Source: CAYNUJ01 sp964573255 | GTDB lineage: Bacteria > Bacteroidota > Ignavibacteria > Ignavibacteriales > Melioribacteraceae | DNA length: 64,000 bases | NCBI GenBank assembly: GCA_964573255.1 | Contig: CAZNJB010000008.1 | Coordinates: forward strand, 33,711 to 97,710 | Direction of reading: 5' to 3' | Shown here: piece after piece, positions 61,427 through 64,000 of the stretch | Layout of the letters: the number at the start of each line of letters is the position of its first letter | Position numbering within the stretch: the stretch's first letter is position 1 | The notes under the pieces: generated by a model | The model's database searches: none | What the model saw: the letters and a program-made list of their open reading frames with translations, nothing else | What the model was told of the DNA's origin: nothing | Program-made: the position numbers and the translations under genes

Positions 61427-62845
61427 ATGAGAGTAGAAGAGGATAACATAGGAAAAGTTAAGATACCGGATGATTTACCAGTAGGAATAAACACGATGCG
61501 TGCTGTAGAAAATTTCCCTTCCTCCGGTGAGCGGATTAATCCATTTTTAATCCGCGCTTATCTTTGGGTTAAAAAAGCGGCAGCTATTACAAATTATAAA
61601 TGCAAGAATCTTTCCAAAGAAAAATTTAGCGCAATAATTTCCGCAATCGATTTATTGATTGAGGAAGTAAATGCGTTTATTGAAAAGAAAAACAATTCAA
61701 TATACGGGAAGATTATAACAGATCCACTTCAAGGCGGGGCAGGCACTTCGCTTAATATGAATGTCAATGAAGTAATAGCAAATACAGCTTTAAAATTATC
61801 CGGACATAATTACGGTGAATATCAATTCATTCATCCTTTGGATGATGTAAATAAAAGTCAATCTACTAACGATACATATATAACTGCAGTTAAAGTTGCT
61901 TCATTAGAATTACTGAAAGAATTGCAAAACGGTTTTGCGGTTCTACAAAACTCACTACAAAAAAAGGAAAAGGAATTTAGCGGTATAATCAAATTAGGAA
62001 GAACACAGTTACAAGACGCGGTTCCAATGACTTTAGGTTCAGAATTCGGAGCTTACGCTCAGGCAATAGCCAGGGACAGATGGAGAATATACAATGCCGA
62101 AGAACGTTTACGTTCGGTTAATCTTGGCGGAACGGCAATAGGTACTTCTGTAGCCGCTTCCCGGAAATATGTTTTAAATGTCGTAAAGGAATTGAGAGCT
62201 ATTACATCTCTACCCATTGCCAAAGCAGAAGACTTGATAGAGGCAACTCAAAATTTGGATGTGTTCGTTGAAGTGCACGGGATAGTAAAAGCCGGGGCAA
62301 CATCCGTAATTAAAATTTGCAATGATTTGCGTTTTCTTTCTTCAGGACCGGGCGGAGGTTTGGGAGAAATTATTTTACCTAAAATGCAAGCCGGCTCTAC
62401 AATAATGCCGGGTAAAATTAACCCCGTAATTCTTGAGAACACAATACAAATTTGCGAGCTTGTGAAGGGGCACGATTCGATAATAACCAATTTGGTTGCC
62501 GCAGGAAATTTAGAGTTAAATCAATTTGCTCCTATGATTGCACACTTGTTCTTAAAAACTCTTCAACTTCTTACGTCAGCGTTAAATAATTTATCAGTTA
62601 AATGTATCGACGGTATTAAAGCGAATGAAGAAAGATGCAGACAAAATTTACTCAATTCTACTGCAATTGCCGCTGCATTTATAAATGAATTCGGATATGA
62701 AAAGATAACTTCAATAGTTAATATTTCCGAAAGTAAGGGCGTGAACTTCATAGACGAATTAAAAAACATACTAATGCTTGAAGATGCACAAGTATATGAA
62801 ATTCTAAAAAAAGAATTAGGTATAAATAATGTTGTCAGTTCCTAA
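61427..62845 (+). CDS. aspA: Aspartate ammonia-lyase in the hydrogenase-maturation cluster
   Basis: AspA converts aspartate to fumarate and ammonia. The 472-residue product of the fumarase/aspartase superfamily has DPLQGGAGTSLNMNVNEV (residues 99-116), KSQSTNDTY, KLGRTQLQDAVPMTLGSEF and the mobile loop AGSTIMPGKINPV (GSxxMPxKxNP), which carries the catalytic serine region. A homologue beside hyd genes occurs in other bacteria, so the ammonia (or the aspartate supply) may be linked to H-cluster maturation; this is only inferred. The gene overlaps the hydF start by 17 bases, so the two are translated together. Confidence 0.92.
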   Translation: MRVEEDNIGKVKIPDDLPVGINTMRAVENFPSSGERINPFLIRAYLWVKKAAAITNYKCKNLSKEKFSAIISAIDLLIEEVNAFIEKKNNSIYGKIITDPLQGGAGTSLNMNVNEVIANTALKLSGHNYGEYQFIHPLDDVNKSQSTNDTYITAVKVASLELLKELQNGFAVLQNSLQKKEKEFSGIIKLGRTQLQDAVPMTLGSEFGAYAQAIARDRWRIYNAEERLRSVNLGGTAIGTSVAASRKYVLNVVKELRAITSLPIAKAEDLIEATQNLDVFVEVHGIVKAGATSVIKICNDLRFLSSGPGGGLGEIILPKMQAGSTIMPGKINPVILENTIQICELVKGHDSIITNLVAAGNLELNQFAPMIAHLFLKTLQLLTSALNNLSVKCIDGIKANEERCRQNLLNSTAIAAAFINEFGYEKITSIVNISESKGVNFIDELKNILMLEDAQVYEILKKELGINNVVSS

Positions 62846-64000
62846 ATCCGAACGAAAAAATATTGTGATTACAGGAAAGAGGAATGCTGGAAAATCTTCA
62901 TTGATTAATGCCCTCTTAGATCAGGATATGTGCATAGTTAGCAATATAGCCGGAACTACCACCGATCCAGTAAAAAAAGCAATGGAGTTAGCTCCTTTTG
63001 GTCCTGTTGTTTTAGTTGACACTGCCGGAATAGACGATAAAAGTGAATTAGGAAACAAAAGAATAAATAAAACAATTAAAGAAATTACTAATGCTGATTT
63101 TTTACTCTACGTTTTAGACGCCTCAGAAGGACCCGATGAAATTGATTACACTTATTTTCGATATTTTAAGAAATGTGGTATTCCTTTTGCCGTTGTTATT
63201 AATAAAATAGATTTAGGCATTTCCATCGAAACAAAACGATTTATTAATGAAACAGAATATAATTGTATTACTATCTCTTGTTCTGAAAAAACAAAGATTA
63301 ATGAATTAAAGAAAAAAATAGCTTCATGGATTCCCAACGAAGAACATTCTCCTTTGATCGGTGATTTAGTAGGTCAGGGTGAAACCGTAATTTTCGTTGT
63401 TCCCATAGACTTAGGCGCACCAAAAGGAAGGTTAATAATGCCCCAAGTTCAAGCAATACGGGAAGCATTGGATGAAGATTCAATAGTTATTGTTTGCAAG
63501 GATAAAGAATTGAGATCTGTTTTGGGGAATTTGAAAAGTCCTCCAAAACTGGTAGTAACGGATAGTCAAGCTGTGATGCGTGTTGCAGCAGATGTGCCTG
63601 ATGATATTCAATTAACTACTTTTTCAATTTTAATGGCAAGATATAAAGGGGATTTGCTAAAACTAGTAGAAGGATTGAAAGCAATTGATAGTTTGGAGAA
63701 CGGAGACAAAGTTTTAATTGCCGAAGCATGTTCGCATCATGCTCAGGAAGACGACATAGGTAGAATTAAAATTCCACGTTGGTTAAAAAATTTCACCAGA
63801 AAAAATTTAATAATATCACATTCTTCCGGGAAGGACTTTCCGGAGGATTTATCGGATTTTAAATTGGTAATTCATTGTGGCGGATGTACTTTAACCTCCA
63901 AAGAAATGACTGTCCGAATTAAACAAACGAACTATGCATGCGTTCCAATTGTTAATTATGGTGTATTAATTTCATATTTACACGGAGCAATACCCAGAGC
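62829..64000 (+). CDS. hydF: [FeFe] hydrogenase maturase HydF (GTPase scaffold), cut at the window end
   Basis: HydF receives the di-iron precursor from HydE/HydG and hands it to the hydrogenase. The product begins MLSVPKSERKN at an ATG inside the aspA 3' end. It has an Era-like GTPase domain (G1 GKRNAGKS at 16-23, DTAG, NKID) and a cluster-binding domain with Cys301-x-His303 (ACSHH) and, 45 residues later, His349-Cys350-x2-Cys353 (HCGGC), the CxH...HCxxC ligand set of HydF. About 390 codons are present; usual length is about 400-420, so roughly 20 residues are off the right edge. Confidence 0.95.
   Translation, partial: MLSVPKSERKNIVITGKRNAGKSSLINALLDQDMCIVSNIAGTTTDPVKKAMELAPFGPVVLVDTAGIDDKSELGNKRINKTIKEITNADFLLYVLDASEGPDEIDYTYFRYFKKCGIPFAVVINKIDLGISIETKRFINETEYNCITISCSEKTKINELKKKIASWIPNEEHSPLIGDLVGQGETVIFVVPIDLGAPKGRLIMPQVQAIREALDEDSIVIVCKDKELRSVLGNLKSPPKLVVTDSQAVMRVAADVPDDIQLTTFSILMARYKGDLLKLVEGLKAIDSLENGDKVLIAEACSHHAQEDDIGRIKIPRWLKNFTRKNLIISHSSGKDFPEDLSDFKLVIHCGGCTLTSKEMTVRIKQTNYACVPIVNYGVLISYLHGAIPR

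Overview
The window looks like a chromosome segment of a low-GC, facultatively anaerobic member of the FCB group, most likely Ignavibacteriota (Ignavibacterium/Melioribacter-like). The grounds are a type IX secretion C-terminal sorting domain (an NYPNPFN-type motif at 39863-41458), an Oar-like TonB-dependent receptor, a bacterial geranylgeranylglyceryl phosphate synthase homologue, and AT-rich genes with many TTG starts. This placement is an inference from gene content; no 16S rRNA lies in the window.

Layout. 1-7711 (minus strand): a respiratory nitrate reductase operon in the order diheme cytochrome c - narG - narH - narJ - narI - narK, the gene order known from Thermus (narCGHJIK). 8368-9387: adenine/adenosine deaminase. 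9578-22017 (minus): a defence operon. A type I restriction-modification system (a half-length HsdS, a 57-residue protein, HsdM, an AlbA_2/Schlafen-like regulator with triplicated winged helices, a full HsdS, HsdR and a YgjP-type metallopeptidase) has a three-gene CBASS module inserted between hsdS and hsdR: CapV-like patatin phospholipase, CD-NTase and an E2-like conjugase without E1 or JAB. 22236-23351: PiT phosphate permease. 23352-24728: repeat-rich, decaying DNA with a MITE-like element, arrays of short hairpins and a frameshifted secreted-protein gene. 24729-30235 (minus): a TetR-led operon (TetR, c-type cytochrome, RND/MMPL exporter, LolA-like lipoprotein carrier, outer-membrane barrel) with a clean palindromic operator just before tetR. 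30388-32946: fused Fe-S/molybdopterin xanthine-dehydrogenase-type enzyme.

33304-38030 (plus): slyD, RNase P RNA, recJ, yebC, ruvC and ruvA, a house-keeping DNA-repair block. 38019-43813: PepSY-type membrane protein, a histidine kinase whose membrane anchor lies in another frame joined at an A-AAA-AAA slippery site, a T9SS cargo protein, a Mut7-C protein, a drug/metabolite transporter and aat. 44102-47459 (minus): trxB, then MBL hydrolase - Rieske protein - queG. 47798-51079: Oar-like receptor with a perfect TGTGA-N6-TCACA palindrome upstream. 51366-52406: deoxyhypusine-synthase-like protein. 52554-57176 (minus): lgt - PD40 lipoprotein - small protein - rRNA m5C methyltransferase, and the GGGP synthase. 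57342-58634: outer-membrane protein and TrpF-like protein. 58779-64000: [FeFe]-hydrogenase maturation genes hydG-hydE (minus) and, divergently, aspA-hydF (plus, hydF cut by the window edge).

Taken together the segment describes a cell that can respire nitrate, build an [FeFe] hydrogenase and export hydrophobic cargo to its outer membrane. Its defence locus combines restriction and cyclic-nucleotide abortive infection in one apparent transcription unit.
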